Of a stretch of 35,400 bases of DNA, positions 26,801 through 34,420 are shown piece after piece; position 1 is the first letter of the stretch, and every line of letters starts with the position of its first letter. This DNA comes from Anaerolineae bacterium (GTDB lineage: Bacteria > Chloroflexota > Anaerolineae > B4-G1 > SLSP01): NCBI GenBank assembly GCA_016931185.1, contig JAFGFI010000136.1, positions 1 to 35,400 of the forward strand, read 5' to 3'. The translations under genes were made by a program, and so were the position numbers. The notes below the pieces were generated by a model. The model ran no database searches, was not told where the DNA came from, and was given only the letters and a program-made list of their open reading frames with translations.

Positions 26801-29800
26801 ATCAAGCCATCACCATCCACATCTTCAGTTGAATCAATGACGCCGTCATTATCAGTGTCGTACTGACTGCCGCCAGCTTCGGTAATATCTGGAATGCCGT
26901 CATTATCAGAATCTAAGTCAAAGTGATCGGGAACGCCATCTCCATCTGTATCCGGGCACACACTCCCAAGACATTCTTGCACGTCGGGGATACCATCATT
27001 ATCATCATCCAGATCGATGTGGTCTGGAATGCCATCGTCATCATGGTCAGGAGCGACTACACGCACAATCTTGAATGCATCATCGTGGTACACAGCATCA
27101 TCGTTGTAGGCTAAAGACGCGTGATTATCCTGCCAATCGTTGTTAGACGAACCGCGCTCAGTGAGAACATAGACTCCTACAGTCTCAGTAGGCGGTACGG
27201 TGACGACCAAAATAACTTGGATAGTACTGGTAAGTGTACCAGAAATACCCAGGCTTCCCGTATCAGGAATACCATCAGTATTGGTATCAGCCGACATATA
27301 TACAATATCATTATTATCCAGCCGGCCATCGCCATTGCTTTCAGTAGCGACGGTGATCCAGTGAGTTGTTATTAACCCTGTGATATCCGTGTAGACACCT
27401 GTAGGATTAAGCATCATGGATGTAGCTTCGCGCAGGACGTGTACGTCCCAACCGGCGGGAATACCGTACACCGTGATATTGCCGCGATCCTCACGATTTG
27501 CCAGGTTACGCCAATTCTGTACAAAGTAGAGTGTCATATCAGGGCCTACACGGAGTTCCAAGGGATCAGGTGTTATTGTCCCACCAGTGAGAGGATTAAT
27601 CGAAGTGAAATCGTAGGCAACATCCCAAACCCTAGCATCCAGCGTAGAGGTCGCGGTGATTGTAATGGTATCCAGTGTATTAGCGACAGCCAGTGATGGA
27701 ACTTGTACAACGACCGTGATCGCCACACTCCCATCAGGTGGCACAGCAGGCACCACAGTTGTTATCACACCGTTTACATAGAGCGTCACAATATAACCCT
27801 GGCTAGAACCGTAAGTCAAGTTAAATGTATCGGTGATATTCCCTGTATTCTGCAATTGATGGGTATAGGTTATTGTCTCGCCCGGATAAGCACCTCGTGT
27901 ATTATCCGGCGTAAGTTCAACTGCCGGATATCCCCCAACAATAGTGGTATTTATCGCACTATCTTCGACTGTCGGATTTGTCTGTGATGTCACCGTTATC
28001 GTTGTCTGATCCACGATGCCCGCTGTTGCCGTACTTGGCACAGTGACACTAACAACCACAGTTGCACTCTGACCGGGATCAAGCGTAACCATATCCAGAT
28101 TGCTGATTACGATATAACCCTGATTGCTGCTAACAGTAATTGTATAAGTATCCCGCGTATTACCTGTGTTTTCAATAGTATGCGTGTAAGTCACTACTGT
28201 CCCCGGAATGCCAGTGCCACTGTTATTGGGTGTAATCACCACGCCAAGTGCGGTTGCTGGGGCGAGTACCAGATTTTGCGTGTTCGTTGCCCCCGGCGTC
28301 AGTGTAGGCATCTCTGTATTCGGCGTATAACCGCCAGCCGAAGCCGTTACCTCAGCCGCACCACCCTCCAATGGATTTGCCACTGTGCCAGTAAAGGTGT
28401 ACATTCCACTCGCGTCTGTCGTCGTAGTGTAGATGTGTCCCACACTATCTGTTACTACCACCGTCGCGCCGGGAATCGGGTTGTTGGTCACACTATCCGT
28501 CACCGTGCCCCGCAATACCGTGGGTTGAATACTTACGCCCACCGTACTCGTTTTCCCATCTACATCTTGATCATAACGGTCACGTCCGGTCGCCGTGACC
28601 ACATTCGTGCATTTCGCCGTGATCGTGGTCGCACTAAATGTCAGTGTCAAGGTCAATGTCTCACCGGGTAGCAGCGGCGGTTCATCGGGAATTAAGGTAT
28701 TCCAATACACCTGCCCCGCGCTCTGTTGCGTAGGTGTAGTATTCCACGTCAGCAAATTCATACACGCGCTATTGTACGTATCCGTCACAACCAGCCGCGT
28801 AATGGCGTTCGGGCCAGTGTTGGTAATCGCCATAGTGAAGGTCATCACATCCCCAAGCGGCACGGTCTGGAGACCCGCTAGAGCAGCCGGGGCCATAAGT
28901 CGCTTTCCTACTGCGATTTCCGGCGGCTCCGCCACAGTTACAATCGTTTCATCTTCTTCATCCGCCGGTACCGGGTCGCCGTTTTCGTCGATTGCACCTT
29001 CGACACGCGCGGTGTTAACCGCCGCCGCGCACGGCCCAGCCACTGTAAATGTCACGTCCACAGAAGTGGAGAGACCCTGATTTAACGCCCCTAGATCATT
29101 CCATAAAACGATACCACCGCCGGCCCCAGTAGCTGCCGGAGCTGCAGATTGATAGGTTAAGCATACCGCACTATAGTTATCTTGTAATGGCAATGAAATA
29201 ATATCTGTTGTGCCACTATTAGTGATAGTAATGCGATAAACTACCGTATCTCCCACGGTTACGGCACTTCCACCAGGTGAGAGTTTGGTCTTTTGCACCG
29301 TCACTCCGGGCTTGGTAATCGTCACCGGCACGGGAGGTATGTCATCCGTGGGGCCGCCACCGGTAGATACTGCCGCCCGGTTGCCGCCATCACACGCTGC
29401 TATCGCCTTGAAATATACTTCGATAGTCTTGTTATCGCTTACCGCCAACGGCCCGATGTTGTTCCAGGTCAGAGTCGGTGAAGTCACTGTATTGGGTGCA
29501 ATACTGGCGGATTGATAAGCCAAACATGTATCACTAAATGTGTCTGTCACCCGTACTGTTGCCAGTTCAGTATTTCCGGCATTACTCACCAGGATATCAT
29601 AGCGCACCGTATCCCCCACCACAGCAATACCATCCGCTGGCGAGACTAATGTTTTGCCGATGGAAACACCTGGCGCACTGTTATCTACCACCGTAGCACT
29701 ATCATTGCTTGTATCTCCATCATCATTGGGATCTACATAATTGACCGTCAACTGGTCACCCGCGCCAGCATAGAGTATGCCGTTGTTATCATTGTCGCCG

Positions 29801-32800
29801 TCGCTATCATTCGCCGTGACACACGCTCTGAAAATGCCGGTATTCGCGCCTGTTTCGGTCAGTGTGACTTTCTCGCGGTCACCACTGGCACTGGTGATAG
29901 TCACACTCACCGTCTCCACCGTGGTTGCGCTAAGGTTTTGATCACTGTCCGTCACCTGGACGCACACAGTTTCATTAGGCACATAAGTACCTGTAGACTC
30001 ACCACTCGCGTCCTGAAATTGGGTAACGCTAGGTGTACCCGTATCATCCTCGTCGCCGACAAAGAGAATCAGCCCGCTGTCTGTAAGGCCCTCATAACCC
30101 TCAAACGAGGTCATCGTGACGGTAAAGATTCCTCGACAGTTAGGAATCTGCCAGGGATATTCATACGTCTTGATAGCCCCTGCACTTACCGCCGCATAAG
30201 TATTCGTCATCACCACCGTTTCGGCACTACCACATGAGGAACTGATAACCAACGTCGCCGTGACAATGTCATAAAAACCAAAGGGATCACTCACTTGGCC
30301 CCGGATATAGACCGTCTGCCCAACAAACGCACTGTCTATCGCTGCGCCACCTGGGTATGCCGCGTCATATACATTCAAGCTGTCCAGGTTAATGACAGTA
30401 TCAGCGGGTAACTTCACACGGGAGGGGTACGTTGCACTGTCATAGAGGACATCAAACGCCACCCCCGATTCATTATTAGTGAGGGTCAGCGAGACGCCCG
30501 ATCCCGCGCTGACGGTGATAGCCTCCGTCGTTGCTCCCATCCACACCAGAGCATAAATGCCACTCCCCAAGTCCGTCAGTGTGGGATTATCCATGGTAAC
30601 AATCGTGCCACCCGGATAAGTTAATACCGCCTCAATATCCGGTGAACCGGGCATCGTTCCACTGGTCACATCCACATACACCGTCGCCGAGATAATATTA
30701 GGCGGTTTGGGCATTTTGAAATCCGCCGCCATCGGTAAGGTTTGGGTAAAAACGGTTGCCGCAACACTGTATTCAATTTGAATATTATCGAAATACAATT
30801 GATCCCCCTCTGTACTCCAATTCACACTATTATTGATAAAACGAATCGTAGTATCATCAGAGATATAAGATGAGATGTCGTAGCTAACAGAACCGTTGTC
30901 CCAGGTACCATCTGCATAGGCATCATCCCATCTTTCCAGGAGTACAAATGGCCCAGAAGAACTTGCTGAGACCTGTAAATCCACCCACTCGTTCGCTTCC
31001 TTGCCATTAGCCGCCCAATCCATAGTTAAAGTCGCGGAGGATGCACCTGATAAATCAGCACTACGTCGAACAATATCATTCAAATCGGATCCATTAAATC
31101 CAAGCCAATAGTTTTGGTCAGGTGTAGTAACAACACCATCGAAAACCTGAACCTGACCCGTAGTAGGGCTACCACCATCTCCTGATTCGACCCAATTGGT
31201 AGTCCAGTTGACAGTACCATCATTATTATCGTATTGTTGCGCGTCAAATTGATCCCGTACCGTTTCTGTGCCGCCCCCGCTCGCGTTTGCCGTCGTCGTA
31301 TCCCCCGTTGCCACCGGGTCAATACGGTCGAGACCCTGACCCGGCTCAGTCAGGTAAAGATACTTAGCCTCCGTCTCCGCCGCGATCTGGATCGGCTCCG
31401 GGGGTTCACACACATCATCAGGGGAATCGGGATCCTTATACTCTGCCGTGATTAAATCCCCGGCCAGTGCATACAGTAACCCATCCTCCACGGCTTGCCC
31501 AAAAGTATCCGAAGACTGGATACAGCCCGTAAAAATCCCTGTGGCCAGACCGGTTTCAGTCAAAAGCATGGTCTCATAATCATCATTATCGAGATTAAAC
31601 GTTTTCGCGGTGATCGTCTGCAATGTCCCATCATCCGTATTTTCATCCGTATCCTGGATACGCAAGCAAATCTCCGCACTCTCAATATACACTGTCGTTG
31701 GCGCACCAGTGCTATTCGTCGTTGTCAACACACAATCCGTGCCCCCCAACGGCGTGGAAACTGCCGAGAGCAAAAAACCCGCGATGGTATCCACTTCTGC
31801 TTGATTCTGAATAGCAGGAATGCCCGCAATATCATCCGTCACTACTACCTGGAACGTCAGCGTGAACACATCCCCAGGATTCATCGTCCCAAAGTTATAG
31901 CCACCCTCATCCAGCGGGAAAGGAGTTCTAGGTAAAACATCATCTGGGGGATAACCCAACAACCCATTAGTTTGCATCGTCTCCGTCACATAGGTCACAA
32001 TGGGCATCGTGCCGCTCACCGGCAATGTATCGCTCACCACCACATCAGGTAAAATCACCGTGCCGTCGTTACGCACGGTGATGGTATAAAGCAGCGTCTC
32101 GCTACCTTCCACGAAGCCATTGTTAATTAACTCTGCGAACAACACCACATCCTTGCGCGCCGAAACCGCCGGCAATGGCAACACCGTGTACCCCATATCC
32201 AGGTAAGGATTGCCGGGTTGTGCCACCGACGAATCCTGCCCCCAGGCCGCTGCAATCAACGCGCCATTAAGTGTATACAAATGTGTGCCCGTCTGATCAT
32301 TATCGTTGGTATCAAAAATTCGTCGCGCCTCAGAGGCATTCATTGTATAGGCCACATCATACTTGTCGCCTCTAGGATCCGTATTAGCCCCGGTCGTAGG
32401 ATTGCCATCAAAATCCACATACAATGTTGTCTGCTCGGCTGCTACCACCCAAATTGGGCTGCCGTTTGCCGCAGGCGGGTCATCTGCCGTGCCAGGGGCC
32501 CAGCCTACCACAGCTTCTGTAGTCAAGTTCCCTTCAGGAATCAGCGAGAAGCCCCAGTCATAAGCTGAATTATCCGAATCACTGTCCATCGTCCCTACAC
32601 CGAAGAAAGGATTGCCATCGGTCGTATAAAAATGCGCGCCAGTGTTCTGCGGCATCGAATAACGATATGTCTGCCCGGCTGCGATATCAAACGATCCAGT
32701 TCCCCCCAACGTCTCATAATGGATCGTAATTGCTGCCGCATTGGGATTATAGAGAAATACATGCGCGGGCGCGCTTGTACTCGTCGTCCAGAAGGGACTA

Positions 32801-33717
32801 TAAGTGCTATTACTCCACTGTTCCAGGGGATAAATCGTGAACCAGCGTGTCTCGTAACGCGCGCCAACGTCGCCCGTCAATACATTCACGATGATTGGCT
32901 TATCTGCCATCACGTGGGCATTCGCATTAACGCTACCGTCCACAAAGTAAACCTCGCCCTCATTAAGCGTCTGTGTAATATCTGTAGATCCGTTGCCATC
33001 CCGATCAATCTGCACTTGAGTGCCATTCTGCGAAGCCGTGACCATCAAACCGGTATACTCAAACATCGCGTCCGCGCTCACATTCTGCCCCACCGGGATT
33101 TTGAATTCCAGACCCCAACGCTTTACTTCAGGAGCTTCTACTGCATCTGCCATTACCGAACCGGGGTTGGTAGGCCACGCTGCGCGCGCGACCACAGCGT
33201 TCTTCGTCACACCGATCTTGTCGCGGCCATCAAAGAGAATCGTTGTGGGATTGCGCGGCAGAGGTACATCATTTTCGAGAGGGATCACATCCCCACTGTC
33301 CAAAACATCACAGGCATCTGAGGCACAGCCAGGAGGCGCGCCGGTACTGACATTACCATCCCCCCAAACCTCGCTACTGGCCTGGGTAGGATTCGCCATA
33401 TCCAACTCATAACCGTCCTCCCAATGGTCATAATAAACCAATGCATCATTACCAGTTACAACAATTGAGACCACACTGCGAATTGTGGAACCCGTACTGC
33501 TGTATAAGCGCAACAACATTGTTCGCAGTTGCGTCTCCGGCAACGGCACAAAATAGATTTGTACCGGAGGCGGATTAGCGGCAAAGGCTATCGAGTTCAA
33601 TGCCACACTTAAAGCTACTGCCATCGCCGTCGCCGTCAATATAGTCAATCGTCGTCCAAAATAAGGAATTCTCTGGAAAAACTCAACTGCGGTTATTGCT
33701 CGTATTAACTTATTCAT
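23857..33717 (-). CDS. giant secreted modular DUF11 / TSP3 / PPC surface protein
   Basis: A 3286-aa exported protein with a signal peptide that has a long n-region (cleavage near residue 46, SIAFA). A beta-rich N-terminal region (50-510), loosely resembling IgGFc-binding domains, comes first. DUF11 domains follow (about 515-640, 1345-1720) with lectin-like and TIP-like regions between. Then come a carboxypeptidase-regulatory-like domain (about 1734-1815), two or three NEW3-like domains (1820-2200), Asp-rich TSP3 repeats (about 2220-2755), three PPC-like domains (about 2760-3155), a last DUF11, and the tail YYVYLPITIRE. There is no LPXTG motif, PEP-CTERM or C-terminal membrane span. The likely role is a calcium-binding adhesin or matrix protein. 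A single open frame of 9.9 kb with no frameshift implies selection. Confidence 0.88.
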   Translation of the reverse strand: MNKLIRAITAVEFFQRIPYFGRRLTILTATAMAVALSVALNSIAFAANPPPVQIYFVPLPETQLRTMLLRLYSSTGSTIRSVVSIVVTGNDALVYYDHWEDGYELDMANPTQASSEVWGDGNVSTGAPPGCASDACDVLDSGDVIPLENDVPLPRNPTTILFDGRDKIGVTKNAVVARAAWPTNPGSVMADAVEAPEVKRWGLEFKIPVGQNVSADAMFEYTGLMVTASQNGTQVQIDRDGNGSTDITQTLNEGEVYFVDGSVNANAHVMADKPIIVNVLTGDVGARYETRWFTIYPLEQWSNSTYSPFWTTSTSAPAHVFLYNPNAAAITIHYETLGGTGSFDIAAGQTYRYSMPQNTGAHFYTTDGNPFFGVGTMDSDSDNSAYDWGFSLIPEGNLTTEAVVGWAPGTADDPPAANGSPIWVVAAEQTTLYVDFDGNPTTGANTDPRGDKYDVAYTMNASEARRIFDTNDNDQTGTHLYTLNGALIAAAWGQDSSVAQPGNPYLDMGYTVLPLPAVSARKDVVLFAELINNGFVEGSETLLYTITVRNDGTVILPDVVVSDTLPVSGTMPIVTYVTETMQTNGLLGYPPDDVLPRTPFPLDEGGYNFGTMNPGDVFTLTFQVVVTDDIAGIPAIQNQAEVDTIAGFLLSAVSTPLGGTDCVLTTTNSTGAPTTVYIESAEICLRIQDTDENTDDGTLQTITAKTFNLDNDDYETMLLTETGLATGIFTGCIQSSDTFGQAVEDGLLYALAGDLITAEYKDPDSPDDVCEPPEPIQIAAETEAKYLYLTEPGQGLDRIDPVATGDTTTANASGGGTETVRDQFDAQQYDNNDGTVNWTTNWVESGDGGSPTTGQVQVFDGVVTTPDQNYWLGFNGSDLNDIVRRSADLSGASSATLTMDWAANGKEANEWVDLQVSASSSGPFVLLERWDDAYADGTWDNGSVSYDISSYISDDTTIRFINNSVNWSTEGDQLYFDNIQIEYSVAATVFTQTLPMAADFKMPKPPNIISATVYVDVTSGTMPGSPDIEAVLTYPGGTIVTMDNPTLTDLGSGIYALVWMGATTEAITVSAGSGVSLTLTNNESGVAFDVLYDSATYPSRVKLPADTVINLDSLNVYDAAYPGGAAIDSAFVGQTVYIRGQVSDPFGFYDIVTATLVISSSCGSAETVVMTNTYAAVSAGAIKTYEYPWQIPNCRGIFTVTMTSFEGYEGLTDSGLILFVGDEDDTGTPSVTQFQDASGESTGTYVPNETVCVQVTDSDQNLSATTVETVSVTITSASGDREKVTLTETGANTGIFRACVTANDSDGDNDNNGILYAGAGDQLTVNYVDPNDDGDTSNDSATVVDNSAPGVSIGKTLVSPADGIAVVGDTVRYDILVSNAGNTELATVRVTDTFSDTCLAYQSASIAPNTVTSPTLTWNNIGPLAVSDNKTIEVYFKAIAACDGGNRAAVSTGGGPTDDIPPVPVTITKPGVTVQKTKLSPGGSAVTVGDTVVYRITITNSGTTDIISLPLQDNYSAVCLTYQSAAPAATGAGGGIVLWNDLGALNQGLSTSVDVTFTVAGPCAAAVNTARVEGAIDENGDPVPADEEDETIVTVAEPPEIAVGKRLMAPAALAGLQTVPLGDVMTFTMAITNTGPNAITRLVVTDTYNSACMNLLTWNTTPTQQSAGQVYWNTLIPDEPPLLPGETLTLTLTFSATTITAKCTNVVTATGRDRYDQDVDGKTSTVGVSIQPTVLRGTVTDSVTNNPIPGATVVVTDSVGHIYTTTTDASGMYTFTGTVANPLEGGAAEVTASAGGYTPNTEMPTLTPGATNTQNLVLAPATALGVVITPNNSGTGIPGTVVTYTHTIENTGNTRDTYTITVSSNQGYIVISNLDMVTLDPGQSATVVVSVTVPSTATAGIVDQTTITVTSQTNPTVEDSAINTTIVGGYPAVELTPDNTRGAYPGETITYTHQLQNTGNITDTFNLTYGSSQGYIVTLYVNGVITTVVPAVPPDGSVAITVVVQVPSLAVANTLDTITITATSTLDARVWDVAYDFTSINPLTGGTITPDPLELRVGPDMTLYFVQNWRNLANREDRGNITVYGIPAGWDVHVLREATSMMLNPTGVYTDITGLITTHWITVATESNGDGRLDNNDIVYMSADTNTDGIPDTGSLGISGTLTSTIQVILVVTVPPTETVGVYVLTERGSSNNDWQDNHASLAYNDDAVYHDDAFKIVRVVAPDHDDDGIPDHIDLDDDNDGIPDVQECLGSVCPDTDGDGVPDHFDLDSDNDGIPDITEAGGSQYDTDNDGVIDSTEDVDGDGLMDVVDPDVTGPSGGTLLPVPDTDHDGNPDCVDLDADNDGIPDVTEAGRGDLDADHDGVIDNPTDNDDDGLLDIVDPTVPQGQMPGNPLDIPDTDNDGHHDYQDLDSDNDGIPDVTEAGGDDLDTDNDGMIDNATDNDNDGLPDVVDPTVPSGQTPGNPLDIPDTDNDGHHDYQDLDSDNDGIPDVTEAGRGDLDADHDGVIDNSIDNDDDGLLDIVDPTVPQGQTPGNPLDIPDTDNDGHHDYQDLDSDNDGIPDVTEAGGDDLDTDNDGVIDDATDNDNDGLPDVVDPTVLSGQTPGDPLDVPDTDEDNYADYVDIDADDDGIPDNIEAQPTVVYIPPSGNDSDGDGLDDAYDPDSGGTPVPVTNTDATDQPDYLDLDSDNDRLTDQEESDRGEPTGVDSDEDGLDDGFDDNIGGWVPNDGITVPADSTELPDKDGNVNSGGDVDYRDPDLCFTPVDDYEVDNFYTAAEQIATDGTVLTRTFHVVNDKDWVRFYAWAGRVYTLTTSHLDADVDTVLQLYDVDGATVLYENDDYLGGSDASRIVWTAPANGWYYARVTHFDQTYDPLFSDVCGNYYLIAVEAAPCVVEVDSYEPDSLYTQARSIMVDGRVVTRSFEMVADKDWVRFEAVAGQVYTITTSNLGAALDTVLQLYDQDGATLIEENDDYVANSKASRIVWTAPKNGVYYVRVTHFDSTYDPNSAPVCGNSYNISVLTPMCHLPDVYEPDNYYTEASEIKTDGDFLTRTFGMLNDKDWMAFRAMGGQVYTITTAYLDADVDTVLHLYDLDGATMLRQNDDYKTGSKASQIVWVAPRTGVYYIRVTHFDHTYDPRYALVCGGRYALAVDQEILGLTKLADTGRKLALTPGDLITYTILVWNKMNMVQSNIVITDYIPLYTTYITGSAQTTKGTIVEPDPLVVKLNRLEVHDYVIVTFQVAVNADAQGHQIVNRAFVSSNERGLGSFTPIVVTETKYYVYLPITIRE
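24250..25440 (-). repeat. three PPC-like domains in tandem (about 131 residues each)
   Basis: Within the 3286-aa gene, units begin at YEVDNFYTAAEQI, YEPDSLYTQARSI and YEPDNYYTEASEI, spaced about 393 bp. Each has an NDKDW or ADKDW strand, DTVLQLYD (DTVLHLYD in the third), NDDY, then YYxRVTHFDxTYDP and a Cys-containing end. Confidence 0.8.
25820..26672 (-). repeat. 213-bp TSP3 tandem repeats in a 426-bp higher-order pattern
   Basis: Four 71-aa units lie in tandem in the 3286-aa gene. They alternate: type A reads AGRGDLDADHDGVIDN...PTVPQGQ and type B reads AGGDDLDTDNDG...PTVPSGQ (PTVLSGQ in the last), in the order A-B-A-B. CCTCTACCGG recurs at 26231 and 26657, and CCACCCGCTT at 26021 and 26447, both exactly 426 bp apart. 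This points to a recent duplication of an A-B pair. Confidence 0.85.
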
Positions 33718-33760
33718 CTGTCATACCTTTCTATTGTCGCTTACTTACGGGAAGTTTAGG

Positions 33761-33789
33761 TTTATAATAGATTTACTTATCCAGGTGAA
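33761..33789 (-). promoter_or_regulatory. putative promoter of the giant-protein operon
   Basis: On the minus strand TTCACC (33784-33789) is followed after 17 bp by TATAAA (33761-33766), with a leader of about 37 nt. The -35 box is a weak match. The rest of the 33718-34420 spacer is AT-rich and holds the palindromes and element listed separately; I see no gene in it. Confidence 0.45.
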
Positions 33790-34052
33790 CTTACAGTCAA
33801 TCTACTTACCGTAAACTACGTCTTACACAGCCTCAAACTGAAAAGGGTCACTTTACTCCAAATCCCAAACACCGCACCACCACTAACGCTATATATACCA
33901 TAATAGCGATCTAGTGTTTGAAACACGTTTGAGAAATCTGGGATCTTACTAGGATAAAGGTACTATTGACTCAATCCCTTAACCGAAATGCAACCAATCC
34001 TTAATTATTGTAATAGAATTATTAAGAAATGTCTATAAGAAAATTTCTACTT

Positions 34053-34077
34053 CATAGGTAGAAAAATTCTACCTATG
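34053..34077. promoter_or_regulatory. perfect 11-bp palindrome (possible operator)
   Basis: CATAGGTAGAA-AAA-TTCTACCTATG in the divergent spacer between the giant-protein operon and the exosortase gene. There is no T-run after either arm, so a regulator-binding site is as likely as a hairpin. Confidence 0.4.
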
Positions 34078-34162
34078 AGAGAAAGAAGAGGAGAACGTAA
34101 ATACTAAAATCATATATAACAACATAACAAACAAGCAAATGCCCCCTAATCGTAAGAAAAAC

Positions 34163-34232
34163 GTATGCGTTTAGTTTTGTGAGCAAACGGCACCATAGAA
34201 AACGGTAATCGCTCACAAAACTAAACGGTTAC
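34163..34232. mobile_element. 70-bp MITE with 22-bp inverted repeats and 8-bp target duplication
   Basis: The arms 34163-34184 and 34211-34232 are inverted repeats of 22 bp with two mismatches, the inner 17 bp being perfect (CGTTTAGTTTTGTGAGC). Perfect direct repeats AGAAAAAC flank it at 34155-34162 and 34233-34240. The right end, read outside-in, is GTAACCGTTTAG, 9 of 12 bases identical to GTAACTGCTCAG of the element at 20806. There is no coding capacity. Confidence 0.8.
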
Positions 34233-34330
34233 AGAAAAACGTCACTATTCCGTCAAGCAAACTACCAGGATTTCTGCTAATGTATCCATTGATCCTGTAG
34301 AGATCCACAGGTGATTTTTTGTTTCAATTC

Positions 34331-34339
34331 TGATATACT
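34331..34339 (+). promoter_or_regulatory. extended -10 promoter of the exosortase gene
   Basis: TGATATACT fits the extended -10 pattern TGnTATAAT with one change. No -35 box is evident 17 bp upstream (GTGATT). Transcription would start near 34346, about 75 nt before the ATG. Confidence 0.5.
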
Positions 34340-34374
34340 AAAGCTAGTCGCTATTTTATGGTTCGGTTGTCTCT

Positions 34375-34399
34375 TTTTTGCACTCTAGGAGTGCAAAAA
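34375..34399. promoter_or_regulatory. perfect 11-bp palindrome just before the exosortase start
   Basis: TTTTTGCACTC-TAG-GAGTGCAAAAA lies between the putative -10 and the start codon, 21 nt before the ATG. Its 3' arm ends in A on both strands, so it is not an intrinsic terminator. It could be an operator or a leader hairpin that limits translation, as no Shine-Dalgarno is visible. Confidence 0.45.
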
Positions 34400-34420
34400 G
34401 AAAGAAAAAAGCATATAGCT

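Noticed and set aside
25687..26840. Long open frames on the plus strand opposite the TSP3 repeats, up to 342 codons
   Set aside because: They are mirror frames of the GAY-GGN-GAY repeats, rich in His, Pro and Arg or Ile, with no ribosome-binding sites. The same artefact occurs at 21260-22609 in other frames of the 950-aa gene.
33741..33809. Three TTACTTAC-like motifs spaced about 30 bp upstream of the giant gene
   Set aside because: The motifs are short, AT-rich and unevenly spaced (32 and 29 bp), so chance is a sufficient explanation.
34375..34399. Intrinsic terminator before the exosortase gene
   Set aside because: The stem is not followed by T on either strand; its arms end in A, so an operator or leader hairpin fits better.
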